A DNA stretch of 64,000 nucleotides from Allodiplogaster sudhausi (GCA_945643635.1 CALZFC010000111.1:125001-189000), one strand, 5' to 3'; counted from the first letter of the stretch, positions 22,968 through 38,840 are shown. The notes: generated from the sequence alone by a model not told the origin. Numbers and translations: made by a program.

Positions 22968-23835
22968 TTAGGCGGAAGGGGAAGAATATCCCGGGGCAGG
23001 GGCCGGGGCAGGCACCTGAGGAGTCTTCGGCACTCGGAGGGGGCAGTCGGCAACCAAGTGTTCCATGCTCTGGCACTCGTAGCACACCTTAATAGTTTAC
23101 TACTCTTTGTTACTCCTCCACTGATATTACAAAAATCAAGTTAATGTTTATTTCCTCACAAAGACAGGAAATCAAAAACTACAGAGGCCTATTAGTTAAA
23201 TTAATTAGTCTTTTCAATTTAAACTTGAGGGTACTCGGATATATTAACCTTGACATCTCCGTCGACCTTGCGGCAACGAGCCGCGACGTGGTTTCCGTAG
23301 GTGCCACACTTATAGCATCGGATCAGAGTGTTCTTCTTCTTGCCGAGAGGACGAACGGAAGAACCGAGAAGCTCCTCGCCCTCCTTCTCCGCTGTGACAT
23401 GCCAGGCCTCGCGGACATCCTTGCCTTCTCGGGCACGCAGGGAGAATGCAACACGAGCTCCGTTCTCCAGACTGCGGAAGCCCTTCATCTGGAGCTCTGA
23501 CTGAAAAGAATACAATTAGCACAATTTTAGTCTCTTTCTCACCTTCCTAAAATGAAATCAAACAGCTTTCAGGCAATAACGAATTCTCTCTCCATAAAAT
23601 ATGGAATGCATACCTGATGGACAAAGACTTCTTCTTCGTTGTCGTCACGGATGATGAAGCCGAATCCTTTGAGAACGTTAAACCACTTGCAGTGGCCAAC
23701 AAAGCGTTCTCCTTCAGGAAGAGGGGGCAGCGCGGGTTGGTCGGGCGATTCCTTGCTCTCGCTCTCTTCCTCCTTCGCAACAATCTCAGCAGCACTTGGC
23801 ACAGCTTCCATCTTCTCCTCCTCCGTCTTCGCCAT
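22968..23835 (-). CDS. LIN28: LIN28 RNA-binding protein
   Basis: Exons on the minus strand are 23835-23614, 23500-23249 and 23087-22968, giving 197 residues, close to the family size. LIN28 binds let-7 precursors and mRNAs and controls developmental timing. A cold-shock domain is clear: GHCKWFNVLKGFGFI with RNP1-type aromatics, VFVHQSELQMKGFRSLENG and VAFSLR. Two CCHC zinc knuckles follow: CYKCGTYGNHVAARC and CYECQSMEHLVADC. The combination of one cold-shock domain and two retroviral-type knuckles is unique to LIN28. The first knuckle has five residues between the second Cys and the His rather than four. TTGCAG lies 9 nt before the ATG. The second acceptor is AAG. The TTC3-like gene diverges from it 425 bp away. 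Confidence 0.96.
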
Positions 23836-24260
23836 CAGTCAGAGCTGCAAGATCAGCAGATTACCGAGAGGCAGCACAAGTTCCGAAGAGCAAGAGAATA
23901 AAGAGGAGACACCGACGGGTGCTCACTACTGCTGCTCAAGCAAATCAGATCAGTAGACAGAAGAGAGGGAGAGCGCACTATGCAAAGGTGATCAAAAGTG
24001 TAAGAAAACACAACGCGCGGGAGGCGTAATTACGTGCGAAACTGGGATAAATAAGGATGAAACAGGGCGGTGGACCCTTGGAAATTCAACTGGCTTTTTG
24101 CCAAGATTCAAAACGAATCTGACAGTTAGTAATCTGTTGTTTGTCGGACGCATTAATCATTCAGCTCCGAGCAATCTTCTTATACAACAGTGTTATTTTA
24201 CTGTTTTGGCTGATAATAACCAGTTTCTTTGTTTCTTTCGGGAATTACTTAATTTTAGTT
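23836..24260. other. Divergent spacer between LIN28 and the RING ligase gene
   Basis: About 425 bp carrying the upstream regions of both genes. No coding segment is supported, although an open frame runs into the first ligase exon from 24141. No repeat stands out. Confidence 0.5.
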
Positions 24261-27200
24261 ATGGAAATGGAGGATAAACGCGGTGACGGGTGTCTTTGTC
24301 AAGAATGTGTTGGGCATTTGGCGGCCGATTTTAATTCGAGAAACAAAGTGCCTCCGGGAGAGGCTGATGGCTTTAGTGTAAGTCTTTCTCGCATTCTCAT
24401 CTCTTGCTTCCATACTTCAAAATGTTACATTTCAGACTCCGATCTTGACTGCCAGGGAACTGCCAAGCGGTGAGGGCCTGTTAATGTGCAATTAGATTAT
24501 GAATGATAGTAGTGGTTGAGCGAAAATTTCACATTAAAATCTTCACTGCACCTGCGCTGTTTTATACACCTCCCAATGAAGGTGTGAGTCAGAGAAAGAC
24601 GGAAGGAGGAAGGAAAAAGAAAAAGGGAGGAGAAAGCTGGTTAGGGCAGACCCTATGCTGAATTCTTTTTCTCTGTTCTGTTACACTAATGGTTCACCTG
24701 CTTCCATCATTTGCTGCAGACGTGATATCGCTTTTTGTTCAATCGACTTATTTTCAGATTCTCAGCCACAGAAGGGTTTTCATCCAGATTTACGGCGAGG
24801 ATTCCTGAATATACCTAAGTTTGTTTAATTTGCTAGGCTGACTTCGATCTATATATCACGATCGTGTTCATTGATCTTTAAAGACAAGATTCGTCGTCAG
24901 CGGCAACTGCGAAGCCGTCATCCTCAGCTCCGAATGTTGTTGATATAGAGGCCTGCCGAGCGACTTCCACGACTTCCAATGAAAGTGCTGCCATGCCTAT
25001 TTTTCGTCTTCGACCTGGATTCCTAAACCAGCTGTCGGAAAGGTCAGTTAAATATGGTTTCGTGAACTGGGTGATTAAAAGATGTTGCTTATGTAAAGGA
25101 AGACTTCGTTGTCCGAACCCGCCATTGCCCATTCCATGACTGCTGACATGGTTTCTAAGCCGGAGTCTGAACTTCCCTCTGCTTCTCCTTCCACGATTGG
25201 TGCCATCGTTTCTAAGCAAGTGGGCGGGTCAGTTCTCAGCTCTGTTTGCTGCCCTCTCTCGCTCTCACTTCTCTTTGTCTGTCCACTCTGCCACAGCCCG
25301 GGTGAGAAAGAGAGCTGCGAGATCTCTCCCCTTCTCTCTCTCTTTTCTTTGTGGTCTGGGAAGAACAGTACAGGAGAGGGAGAGGCGCGAAAGAGAGAGA
25401 GAGAGCGAGAGAGTAGCGACAGCGAGAGGGTGAGAGAGATCTGCCAAGTGAGCATGAAATGTTCTGTCATCAGGGAAGCGAAGGTCGCGAAGCAGTTGAT
25501 GGGTGCAGTTAAAGGAAAGGAAGTTCGCGCGGGTTCTCCTTCTTCTTCGGATCCGCCCGCTGCGCAGAGTCGTTCCTCTTCTCCTGTCGGCCTTAAGCCT
25601 GCTACTTTCTCTTGCTCTAAATGCAAGAATCCGCCTGGCGAAGCCCAGCTGATTCATGTCGAGAGTGAAGCTTGTTTCAAGGTTCGATTTTCTCGTCTCG
25701 AAAATTCTATTCAAGCTGTCTAAAAATCCATTTTGACTGTTTGAAGGTGGAGTGTCAAGAGGACTGCAGACTCGACTTGCACAGAAGCTGCTTCTATGAA
25801 GCGTTCGGGACGAATAAGAAGAAAGAACTGAAGAATGCCATTTGCCCGACTGATGGATGCCGCGAATTAGTCCAGTTGATTTCGCTACGTGAGCCTGGAC
25901 TAGAGAAGAAGTTTGAAATGGTGAGAGAGGATTCTTTCCATGTCCGTTTGGATTTCCGTTGTGACGCTTGTCAACTTCTGTTATTTAAGGAGATGACTGA
26001 GTAGAATATTGTTTTAAGTCACTTTGTGTATTTAGTGGCTCAAAGGGCCAAAAGCGGAGGGCGAGAAGAACGAAAAGAATCAAGCGGAAGTACAGGAGAG
26101 CGCACCTCCAATCAAGAAGGAAAAGAAAGAGAAAGAAAAGAAGAAGGAAAAGGGAAAAGGTTGGCGCCAGATCTATTCTAAACAATGTTTACCATTTCAC
26201 TTCATATTTATCCATATTTTAGGTGAGAAGGGGAAGCGAGATGAAAAGGCATTGGAAGTGGATGAGAAAGAACTGCCCGAGGCTTCCAATCCTCTGTTCT
26301 TTTCCCTGGCTACCGAGCCTCCTCGTCCCAAGCTTGTCATTCCTCAGCCTCTGCCTGTTGATCTCGACGGTTTGTGCTATTTCCGCCTGCATTTCTTGCA
26401 TTTAATTTGTTTGTCCATTATCACGGCTCGAAGAAACGCATGTCGTTATTGATTCAGCAAAGCCGCTGAAGAAGGAGGACGATGTGGTAGTTGACAAGTA
26501 CGCAGTGAAAGACGACAAAGTTGTAAACAAGCGCTATCGACAAAAGAAGGTTTCTTTAAATGACGATATATTTATTTAAAACTCGCTTACTTTTGTGCTC
26601 AATGCAGATAGTATTCATCGGTTGTGTTGTCAGCAAAGTTCATGTTTTGGTATTGCAGCAGAAGGAAACCATACAACTGCCTGAGCTGACCGTGGCCGGT
26701 CAACGGGGAGGCCGGGGCGGATCCGAGGACTGGGATTGCTATGACTTCGAAACTCCAGAGTCTCCTACCGTACACCTCGATCATCACGACACACCGGAAT
26801 TCGAGACAGCGAAGCCGCCTGCTGTGGGAGGCACTTCTTTCCCGATGCTCGCCACTCCAGCCGAGCAAGACATCGAGCTTCTTGTCAAATTTCTGAGAAA
26901 TCACAAAGCGTACGTTTAAGCAAATTTTTTGTGATTTTGGTGATTGTTTATTGTCCTTTTAGTGGCAATTTCATTTATCTTCGTGTGTAATTTGAAAGAA
27001 CGTTTTTTCTTCTTCATTAAAGTGACTTCCTGATGAACGTGAAAGAGAGATGCGATTCGGAGTCCCTGAAGCAGACAATGATCAACTACTTGATGCTCCT
27101 TTACGATGCGGAAGAGGTCGTGAAGGAGTCTCTCGTCTACCGACTCCTCGACATCTTCGGAGAGAATGCGCAGGCTGTGGACTTCTGCAAGCAACTCGAC

Positions 27201-29838
27201 TTCTTCAATGTGTCCCTCTGTGATGGGCGACTCGTGTTCAGGAAGGTCAGGAATACGAAATAGTTTGAGAAAAGTTGCTTTACTTTAGTATTTCCGCGCC
27301 AGACGTATGTGTTTCTTGCAGAGAGCGGTTGCGCCCGTTGTCAGTCTGCCTGAGAATCGACACTTCAGTCTCGAATCCACAATTCCTATGGAGAATGCAC
27401 CCTTTCTTCGTAATTTCAACTCCGAGTCTGTGGCCCCCCGAAGTTTCATCCCAACGACGGAATCACTTGACTTTAACTCTGACGTCTCCCCTTTCCACCC
27501 GGACTCTAGCCAGCTGAGCTTCAACTCCCGGCCTCTCAGCTTCAGTACTAACACCTGGAGTCCTAGAATGGATTCTGAACATGACTACCGCCATGGATTC
27601 CATCAAGAACTCGATGAAAGGCCTCTCAGTTCCACAACCGATAACATCGACTATCGCTTTTCTCAGAACAGTGGAGGTTGGTTCAAAGTGGATCCTTAAT
27701 GTGTTAGAATGTATGACGAATCAACAGCTTGTAGATTTTTACAGTGTGATATCAACCTTAACCTTTTGTTGAACACTGGTCCATCCTAATCTCTTGCAGT
27801 TGTGAATGATGCAGCAGCTTCAGAAGAAGAAGACGACGACTCAATTGTGGTGGAGGCCCCGCCCACTGCTCCCTCCAGCAGCGAATCCAACGATGCTCTC
27901 GCCAGAGAACTCTCCGGTCTCAGACTCGACCACTTTGACTCCATCTTCACTCAGGTGCCCTTGTGATCTACTGCACCTTTTACTGTCCAGAATGTTCACT
28001 GCAGGAGTAGATCATTCATTTCTTTCTCTGCCTGTTTTCGATGTCTATATATTGCAAGGGATAGTGTGGAAAATGGGAAGAAGGTCAGAGAGAAGGAGCA
28101 AAAGAATTTGGAAGGTAAGGAGAGGGTAAGAGAAAAGGAGAAGCTAGCGGGGAAGGAGACAATGCACGAGAAGACCAGAAAAGGGTGAAGGAGCACCTGG
28201 AACATCAAGCACATCTTTATGCATAAGACATCGAATTGTTGCCCAGGATTGCTCTTTGCTATCTGAATCATCTCACAGGTCATCTCTCTCTCTCTCTCTC
28301 TCTCCCTCTCCTCTCTCTCTCCCTCTCCCTCTCCTCTCTCTCTCCCTCTCCTCTCTCTCTCTATCTCTCTCTCTCTCTCTATCTCTCCTCTTCCCTATGT
28401 TGTCCATCATTGATTGATAGCGATGCCTTGCAGCGGCAGGCTCTTCCCGTGGAGACCTCGTCGGCCGTGTCGTCCACTCGGTTCTCTCCGTCCGCCCCGC
28501 CCTTCGTGTCTTCTGCTGTGCGAAGTGTGAACCCCTTCATGGGCCGGCCTCTCGCTCATCGCTTCTCTCCCCACTCGCACCCCGACTCTTCCAGCCAATC
28601 CGACAGTGGCGAATCGTCTTCTGATCACACGTCTCAAAAACTCGAAACGGTGTGTCCTTTTGATCCTTTTTGCTCTTTTCTTATCCTTCACTTCTGTATC
28701 TTCAATACCTATATTTCGCTCACTTTCATCGTAGCTGTATTCCATTCAAGAATATTATTAGTGCTTTCATCGAACACGGGTTATTCTTTTGAGGTAATTG
28801 GTGCAATGAAAACTCAGTTAGTCTTTTCTAGTGTACTTTACTCCAACAGAAGCTTTTATAAATGCGATAAATTCGGATTTTACTTGTGCTTCTTGAATGG
28901 CTTCCATGATATCTACGGAATCATGTACATACTTTTGACTATCAAATTCTTTGATCACTTGGTAGTTTCGGTTGCGCCCCAGTCAGTCATTGCAATCTGC
29001 TGACAGGAGGTGGTGGACTTGTCTTGTTCCCCTCTCTGAAATGGCTCACTATCTACAGGCGCTCAGCGATCTCCGCGACATGGCGGCGAGGCAGGAAACT
29101 CTTCAGAACGAGTCCGTTTTTTGCTTTCTCCTTTTCCTTTTCATCTTACCTTTATTGAGATGTTTGTTGAATACAACGATTTCTTATACTTGTTTTTGCA
29201 CTAATTGATATTGCAGAATGGATGAGATGTACGCAGCAATGGCCCGGCATCAAGATGAAATGGAAGAGAAGGAGAGGCAGCTGAGAGCGGCGCTGGAGGA
29301 GAAGAAGGAAGCAGAGGAGGAGAAGAGAAGAGTCTTCCTGAACCTCGCTGACCAGGTCAACGAAGTCAATCGACTCAGTGCGGAGAATGAGAAGAAGGAG
29401 AGGGAGAAACAGGCACTCCGCATCCAACTCGCTCAGACCATCGCCAACTCCAACAACACGGGCGGGGAAGTGGTGAGTGGGGTGGCCATGAGAGAATGCT
29501 TTTTGATATTGAATTGGAATGGAGTGTTGTTGCTCTTGAGATGAAAGCCAAGATGGCGAGACTGCAGAAGATGCGTGCGACGGCATACTCTGCTCGCAGA
29601 CACTGCGAGATGATCATAACGAAGTTTGTTATTCTTTCTTTTCTCCCCCTCCCCCCTCTTAAATTGACAGTTCCATTTTCAGATTGCCAATGACCGCGGA
29701 TGGCTCGGCCGTTGCTGCTGACTTTGCACGGGCGAGCAGTGAATGGACTGAGTACATGGGCAAGGTCGCCACTTACATCAACGCACTCAAGGTTTTGCTC
29801 TCTGGCCTTTTCCCTCTCTCCCTCTGTCATACTCTCCC

Positions 29839-29888
<50 letters not shown>

Positions 29889-30657
29889 ACTCACGCACTC
29901 ACTTCTTCCTGCTTTCCAGGAGGGAAACGACGTGAATGTGGAAGGTATTCGATGCCCCCGTCTTCCCCTGAGTGGCGAAGTCCTTCTCCGGGACGTCGTC
30001 GTCAAGAGGTTTCTGGCAATTTTCAAAGTGACGGAATCTGTTATTTTCAGTCTGTTATAGATTTGGGGATGCGCATGCGAGTGCGAATGAGTTGATGACT
30101 GAAGTGAAGAGGCGTCTGCAGCACACCAACGCTTCTCTGCCCTCTCAGTTCGTGGAGATAGAGTGCAAAGAGAAGAGAGACAGAGTGAGAAAGGAAACTG
30201 AGAAGAGTGCTCTGCAGTGACGAGATGACGGGTGTGCTGGTTCGCTACCGTTCTTCGGTGTCCCCTGGCACTCCGATGCCTTCCATCCAACAGGCTGCTA
30301 ATCTGGTGGCTGTCGCTCTCCGTCTCCGTCCGCCCCCTCCCCCTGCTGCCACTACCGATGCTTGGAAGACCACCTCTGCTCAGAATCAGAAGGTACACTC
30401 AACTCTGCCAGAATCTTTTCGTCTGCTCTTGAATAGAGCAGAATTCAAAATGATCTCGTGCTGAACTACAGAAGAAAGTGTGTGTCCCTGGCAGGAGCGT
30501 CAGGTGAACCTGGGACACCACGAATGCAAGATCTGTCTGGATCCCGTGGCAGCAGACGAGGAGTACATCCACTGTCAGCACCCGGCTTGCCGAGAGCCTT
30601 TCCATGCTGAGGCCAGTTCTCTGCTCTTATTCTACGCTCTCTCGTTTACTTTGGCTT

Positions 30658-30689
<32 letters not shown>

Positions 30690-30904
30690 TCTCTCTCTCC
30701 CTTTCTCTTCTCTCTCTCATTCCTCTCTCTCTCTCTCCTCTCTCTTTTCTCTTTCTTTCTCGATTTCTTTTCATTCTGCTGACTCCACCAGTGGGTAATG
30801 TGTTTGTTTTATAGTGTCTGAAGCAGTGGCTGAGTAACTGCCCAACGTGTCCGAACTGCAAGGGAACCTTCCCGAATCCGGAGCAGTACCCGAGTCTCTG
30901 CTAG
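24261..30904 (+). CDS. RING-type E3 ubiquitin ligase, TTC3/DZIP3-like
   Basis: A long multi-exon gene; exon edges are given only by landmarks. It opens near 24261 (MEMEDKRGDGCLCQECVGHL). Ser/Pro-rich exons lie at about 24893-25240 and 25450-25680. A Cys-rich block at about 25605-26000 (CSKCKNPPGEAQ, CRLDLHRSCFYEAF, CPTDGCRELV) resembles the cysteine-rich central region of TTC3 and DZIP3. A Lys/Glu-rich stretch follows (about 26040-26290), then a helical domain (about 26860-27245, LMNVKERCDSESLKQTMINYL), a coiled coil (29218-29470) and a C-terminal RING-H2 (about 30520-30880: CKICLDPVAADEEYIHCQH, CPTCPNCKGTF), ending at a stop at 30902. The RING predicts E2-dependent ubiquitin transfer. No N-terminal TPR repeats are seen, unlike TTC3. 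The gene and RING are certain; the subfamily is tentative. Confidence 0.75.
28279..28388. repeat. (CT)n with CCCT interruptions in a ligase intron
   Basis: About 110 bp of CT-rich simple sequence on the coding strand, in register repeats of CTCTCTCTCCCTCTC. It lies shortly upstream of the coding exon beginning near 28430. Confidence 0.9.
29839..29886. repeat. (CT)n microsatellite before an acceptor
   Basis: About 46 bp of pure CT in an intron of the RING ligase gene, about 35 nt upstream of a CAG acceptor near 29920. Confidence 0.9.
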
Positions 30905-31945
30905 ACTCTCCCAGTCCCTCAACTCTTTCATTCCTCATTCTACTTCCTCTCATTTCACTGGTTCCCCATGACATTCTCTCGTCTCCTTCCTCCTTCCCCA
31001 TATTCTTCTGCGCCACATATCCTCTAGTCCACAATTGCCTCCTCTTGTGGTCTTAATCTAATCGGGATAAAGCTGCAGGTATGAATCGCCTTGCTTCCTT
31101 AAACTGGTGTCTCTCATCTCTTTATCTGGTGCTTGGATCTCAAGTATCCATCTTTGCTCTCAACTAGCGGTTTGATGCTGTGTCGCTATATTTCTTTATT
31201 TTTGTTCTGTAAAATTGAAGATCATAGCATTTTGTAGACTTCGATTAGTCTGAATTTTGCTTAGCCTTAATTGCCTACCATCTTATTTACATTTCTTGTT
31301 TTGAAATCATAAAGGGAACTGTTGTTCATAAAAGAAGAAGCTGATAACACAATGAGTTCGCCGAGAAAAAGACTAATATGACTCATCCGTTCCTTCTTCT
31401 TTATGAAAGGCGGAGCGAGAGACGGGACGGAGCAGAATTCACTCCTGATTCTGACCGAGGACGCGAGGTGTTCTAAGTCCAGCCTCCCCCCTTCCAGCTT
31501 GCCTGATTCTCTGGTCCTTCTCTGTGCATACTTCGTGGTGCCATGTGTCACAATGACATTCGATCCATGTATATAGATTTAGAGCACCAAGCAGCTATAG
31601 TAAGAGTGAGGCGGAGAGGGGGGCGAAGAGAAGGGAAAAAGAGAGAGAGAGAGAGAACATGAGAGAAGAGCGTAGAGGGAACGTGAGGTAAGAGCATCGA
31701 ACGCTATGTATAAACTGAAAGACAAAGAGGGGCCAACCCGCTTGTCCTCTGCTTACCCACCGCCGCATTCTTTTTTCCGTGGTTTTTGTAATGACCATCA
31801 AAATCCCTGTGTGTGACAGAGAAAGAGAGAAGTTGAAGACATCACAGCTTCGACATCGGCTCTCCTTTCGGCGAATTCGGATGCCTTTTCCTGGAGGTAC
31901 AGTTATATTTCTTCACTTAGCTTATTTCTCTCTCTCCCTCTCGCT

Positions 31946-31989
<44 letters not shown>

Positions 31990-32350
31990 TATGTTTCTAT
32001 CTGTGCGTCACTACCGCTTCATATTTGATATTGCAGTCTTTTTCCGCGTCACAAGCATGTGTATTATGCACATCGGGAGGCGGGAATTTGTTAGAACTGT
32101 TCCCATGCTATTGCAGGAGAGGTAGGACTGAATAAAGACTAGGAATTGGGTGAATTCGTGAGAAGAAGATCAGATAACGAGAAGGTGCGAAAGGAGGACA
32201 ACGATTAGGCTGAACATTTCTAATGTCTAACGAGAGGGTGACGATGAGTTGGCAAAGTTGGTGAATAATGAAAAATAGGTCTGTAGACGGTTGAAAAAAA
32301 TTGAGAAACAAAATGGAGCGTTGTGAAGACCAGGACAGTGCATCCCTGTA
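30905..32350. other. Spacer between the ligase and ACP5 genes, with possible 5' exons
   Basis: About 1.45 kb. A short Cys-rich open segment follows a CAG acceptor at 32036-32135 (SFSASQACVLC, then PCYCRRG) and a possible upstream coding segment lies at about 31794-31897. I could not link either to ACP5 or to a known family. A (CT)n tract sits at about 31926-31982. The missing first exon of ACP5, if any, should be in this stretch. Confidence 0.4.
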
Positions 32351-32352
32351 TT

Positions 32353-34663
<2,311 letters not shown>

Positions 34664-34785
34664 AATTGATTTCGTCTTCTAGTGGCACAATATTTGTGTT
34701 TATGAATTCTCGCTGTATAAGTTTGCTTTCAATTATTCATTTTGGTCCCGGTTGCCGCAAATTTATACGTTGTGCTACGAACGAG

Positions 34786-34791
34786 AATAAA
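34786..34791 (+). terminator. AATAAA polyadenylation signal for ACP5
   Basis: Canonical hexamer 123 nt after the ACP5 stop codon. It lies in the 275-nt gap before the next same-strand start, so the transcript end would be very close to the Munc13-like gene. Confidence 0.5.
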
Positions 34792-34938
34792 TGAAGAACC
34801 ATGAGTACAGGATGAAATATATACTGTTACCAACATCATTGGCAATGGAATGCAAGATAAGAACCGCAGATAAGAGCGGTGAAATCATCTGTGGATTGGA
34901 GGGAGAAAGAAGGAGAGAGAAGAGAACAAGGAAGGGCA

Positions 34939-37900
34939 ATGCGAGTGGCTGCATATGAGTCGATTGTTCGTGCTCTTGTCTCTTCCCTCCCAGATGGTCA
35001 ACGGCGAGAGCGGCTACTCGACAGACTTCAACAGGTTCACTTCTTTCCCTCTTTTTCCGTCTTTCCTCTCTCTTTCCCAGTCTCTGTTTACAACTTTTTC
35101 AGATTTTTAACTTCCCGCGTAAGGAGCACGAAATCATCATAGCAGAATGCATCGGAAATGTCAGATCATAAATGGAATAAATGGAAAATGATTTTCTTTC
35201 TTCAAATTATTTACAGGACTATTATTTTTTGCACCTCCAAGCGGATGTAACGGACGAAGAGTCAATTCGGTTGAAGTTGGCTGAGTCAGTAGAAACATTT
35301 GGAATCGGAGTGAAATATGCATCTTCAAAGTAATCAATTCTAACGTATACTTGCATTCCAGTGGAAAACATGTCGAGTGGACTCCAGCAAAGAAGGATGA
35401 TGAAATGTTTGCCAGCTTTGTTTTTATGACTAGCCGATTCAATACATAAAAATATTTTTCTTTGCGGTTTATATCGCTCTCTCTCTCTCTCTCTTTCTCG
35501 CTCTATCTCTCTCTGTCTCTCTCTCTATGTGTCTGTCTGTCTCGCTCTCTCACTGTGTGTATCTCTCTCTCTCTCTCTCTTTACAGTCCTCTGGGTCACT
35601 CTCGGCAGCAGCAGTTGTCAGTGTGGGTGAGTGAGAAGAGTGGAGTCCGTCGTCGCAAGAGCGGCTCCTCTCCGACCTCCCGCATCCTTAGCCGCTTCTC
35701 CTTCGACCGTACTCGCCGTCCTCTTCCTCTGATCCTCGACCTCTCCTCCCTCGTCCCTGATGTCCCTGTCGTTCGCCAAGTACCCACGGGCAGTGGCACC
35801 ACCTGTCCGGTCCACGTCACTCTTACGGTGAGTCCCAGAAGACTTCCTCCAGGATTAGAGTTCGTTCAGAAGCGAAGTAGTCGTGAGTATGCATGTGAGC
35901 TGCGACTCTTGGACGCACTTGAACTTGTGCGGACTCTCTTGATTGCGGAACTGAATTCTGAGACTCCGGAGGTTATCCAGCTAAATATTAATACACATTT
36001 TCTGTCAACTAATGAGGCCTGTTCCCGAGCAGCAAGAAAGAGTGGAACGCAGGAAGCAGAAGACGCGTACTTCTTGCTGCACGGTCCGTTCCTGTTCTAC
36101 TCGTTGCCCGGCCTGCTGATCCGCCTTCTGTCCATCGCCGTCCTCCTTGGCTGGCCCGGCCGCTCTTCCTCCGCCACGGCGCTGCTCAACCAGCACATCG
36201 ACGCCCTCTCTCAGGCTGACCTCAGCCTGCCCTTTGGCGATCACGCTGCTCTGCTTATTGTTCATCATTTTTTTCCGACTGTTTACCTTTCCCTTTTAAT
36301 GAAAAAGAAAGCGGAGCCTCCCTTAGAAGCGAGGTCTCGTCCACGTTTCCCGCTGCACATCAACCGATGCCTCTGCAGTGCTCAAGTCACTCGCTGATGT
36401 TTCTCTCTTCCCTCCCGCCAGCTCTAACACCGTTCTTCTCTTCAACAAAGCACTTCAGTTCGTGTCTTTTTCTTTTGTATATCATACATTAATTTTACCT
36501 GCATTTTCTTCTTTCTTTCTTTCGAGAGAGAGAGAAAGAGAGAGAGAGAGCGCGTGGTAGAGTGAGAGACAGAGAGAGAGAGAGAGAGTGAGAGAGAGAG
36601 AGAGAGATGAAAGAGAAAAGTGCTGTTGTAGACATGTGATGCGAGTGTGCATCTGGCCTGCCTGGGAGAAGTTCCAAGTGGCGGATCCTGCCGCGGCTCT
36701 CCACGAGCAGCTTCTTGCTCTTCTTCTCTGCTCAACGCGCAAATGGTTCATTTGCAGGGGACCAGGAAGTTTGGTAGCAAATGTTGCACATAAAACGATT
36801 TTCTCTCGCTACCAATCTTTCTGATGAGCCATACTGTTTATTATTTTTTTTTAAATTTTTTAAAAGAAAATATGCGTTCTTGATGAAATGACCTCTCAAC
36901 TGAAATGTGCAGATTGAGGTCGGACGAAGAGCTAAAATGGGAATGTAGCATTGCCGAAGGCCGCGAGAAGGAGTTGTGGTTGCTATTGGACAATTTGAAT
37001 GACGTCATGACCCGCCACGCTCAGGCTTACTGTATCTTCTTCGAGCAGTTCGGCATTGACTACGTTGCAACGGTCGCCGTGGGCATCAGGGAGAAGGTCA
37101 GAAAAGTGCCATGGAAGGGCAAGGATTGAAAATTTCATGCTTTTCTATTTATCTCATCTTTCCTTCCATATTTTCTTCATTATTCATTTCTTGATATATT
37201 TGAAGCTGGAAGAGACTGTCCGTGGAATGCTGTCTTTTCTGCTGGCTGAGATATCATCGAGGAGAGAACTGACCAGCATCGAGCACTTCACAAAATGTTC
37301 GATGCGTCTCTTCCGTTCTCTGCACTCTCTCTCAGAGACACTCAAGGCAGAAGGCAGTCTGCGCAGTCCGCCGGGCCCACTCGGGCACTTCGAGGAGTGG
37401 TTTGGAAGTGCGCCGATCTACTGGACAACCACCTGGAGGCAGCTCTCTCATGGTTATTTGCTCTACGTTCATACTGTTTCACTTTTATTCTTTTTTTAAT
37501 CTAATTAACTTGTTTGTGTCAGATTAAGATGTTTTTCTAACATGTTCAGACATGGGAAAGCGAGCCGCCTCGCTGGATGAGAAGGAAGAAGAGGAAGGAG
37601 AAGAGAGCGGAGGGCATAAAGAGGCCCATCCACCGCCCCTCCCAGCCAGTCTCTACTCCTTTCTCTGCATCCAAAAGGGACTCTCCGATGACTTGGTCAA
37701 GATGGCATTTCGCCTCCCTCACAATGTTATGCTCTCGTCTCTGAAGATGATGAATGTTAGAATGAGGGCGAGAGAGTGAGAGTGAGAGAGGAAGAGATGA
37801 AAGAGAGAGAAAGAGAGAATGATACAGGGAGAGTGAGAGAGGAAGAGATGAAAGAAAGAGAGAGAATGAGACAGGGAGAGTGAGAGAGGAAGAGATGAAA

Positions 37901-37941
37901 GAGAGAGAGAATGAGACAGGGAGAGTGAGAGAGGAAGAGAT

Positions 37942-37986
<45 letters not shown>

Positions 37987-38796
37987 ACAGGGAGAGTGAG
38001 AGAGAGAGAACGAGACAGGGAGAGTGAGAGAGGAAGAGATGAAAGAGAGAGAGAATGAGGCAGGGAGAGTGAGAGAGGGGGAGATCTAAAGAGAGAGAAT
38101 GAGACACGGAGATACGGAGGATGAGGACTAGGTTATCAGATCTACTGCGACAATCTGACTTCGTATTCAAAGCATCTCTTCCAACTCGCCAACTCTTGTC
38201 GCCACACAGACAACAAGGTTGGTTTTTTTTGCAAAGACGAAAAATAAGGTTCTATCGACAGTGATTATAATATGGAAGAGTGAAGGAGAGAGAAAGATAC
38301 GAGAGATGAACGGACAGAGAGGGAGACGATGCAATAGACTAGAGTAAAGAGAGATGGAGAAAGAGAGAGCGGAATGAATGCGAGAGTGGCAGAGATTGCA
38401 ACGGCTGGCTCGGAGTGCGAACGGGATCGAACAAGCGTGCCTCTTCATCTCCTCGAAGTGGCGTCGTCTAATCTCGGCCGACCGCTTGGACATCCTCAGC
38501 GACGGGCATCTTCTTCTTCTCTCCGCTCAGAAACTTCTCCAGGACGCACACCAGGCACAGTAAATTGTCACTCCCCTTTAGACAATGAATCCCCTTCAGA
38601 AATGTCTCCGTCTGCGAGATCTGCTAGTCGCTATTATTGTCAAGAATCGCAGTGGAGATGCTGTGGAAAGGATCGCACGTAAGATTGTCATGGACAGGAA
38701 GGAGTTGTCCCTTACACTTGTCAGTCACCCTATCATTATTATACCTATTTTGTATTCTCTCGATCCTTCTCTTACTCACTCCCTCTCAATCTCATC

Positions 38797-38840
<44 letters not shown>

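Noticed and set aside
25075..25626. 183-codon minus-strand frame opposite the RING ligase gene
   Set aside because: It is the antisense shadow of coding exons on the plus strand, with no recognisable domain and a repeat-derived middle part.
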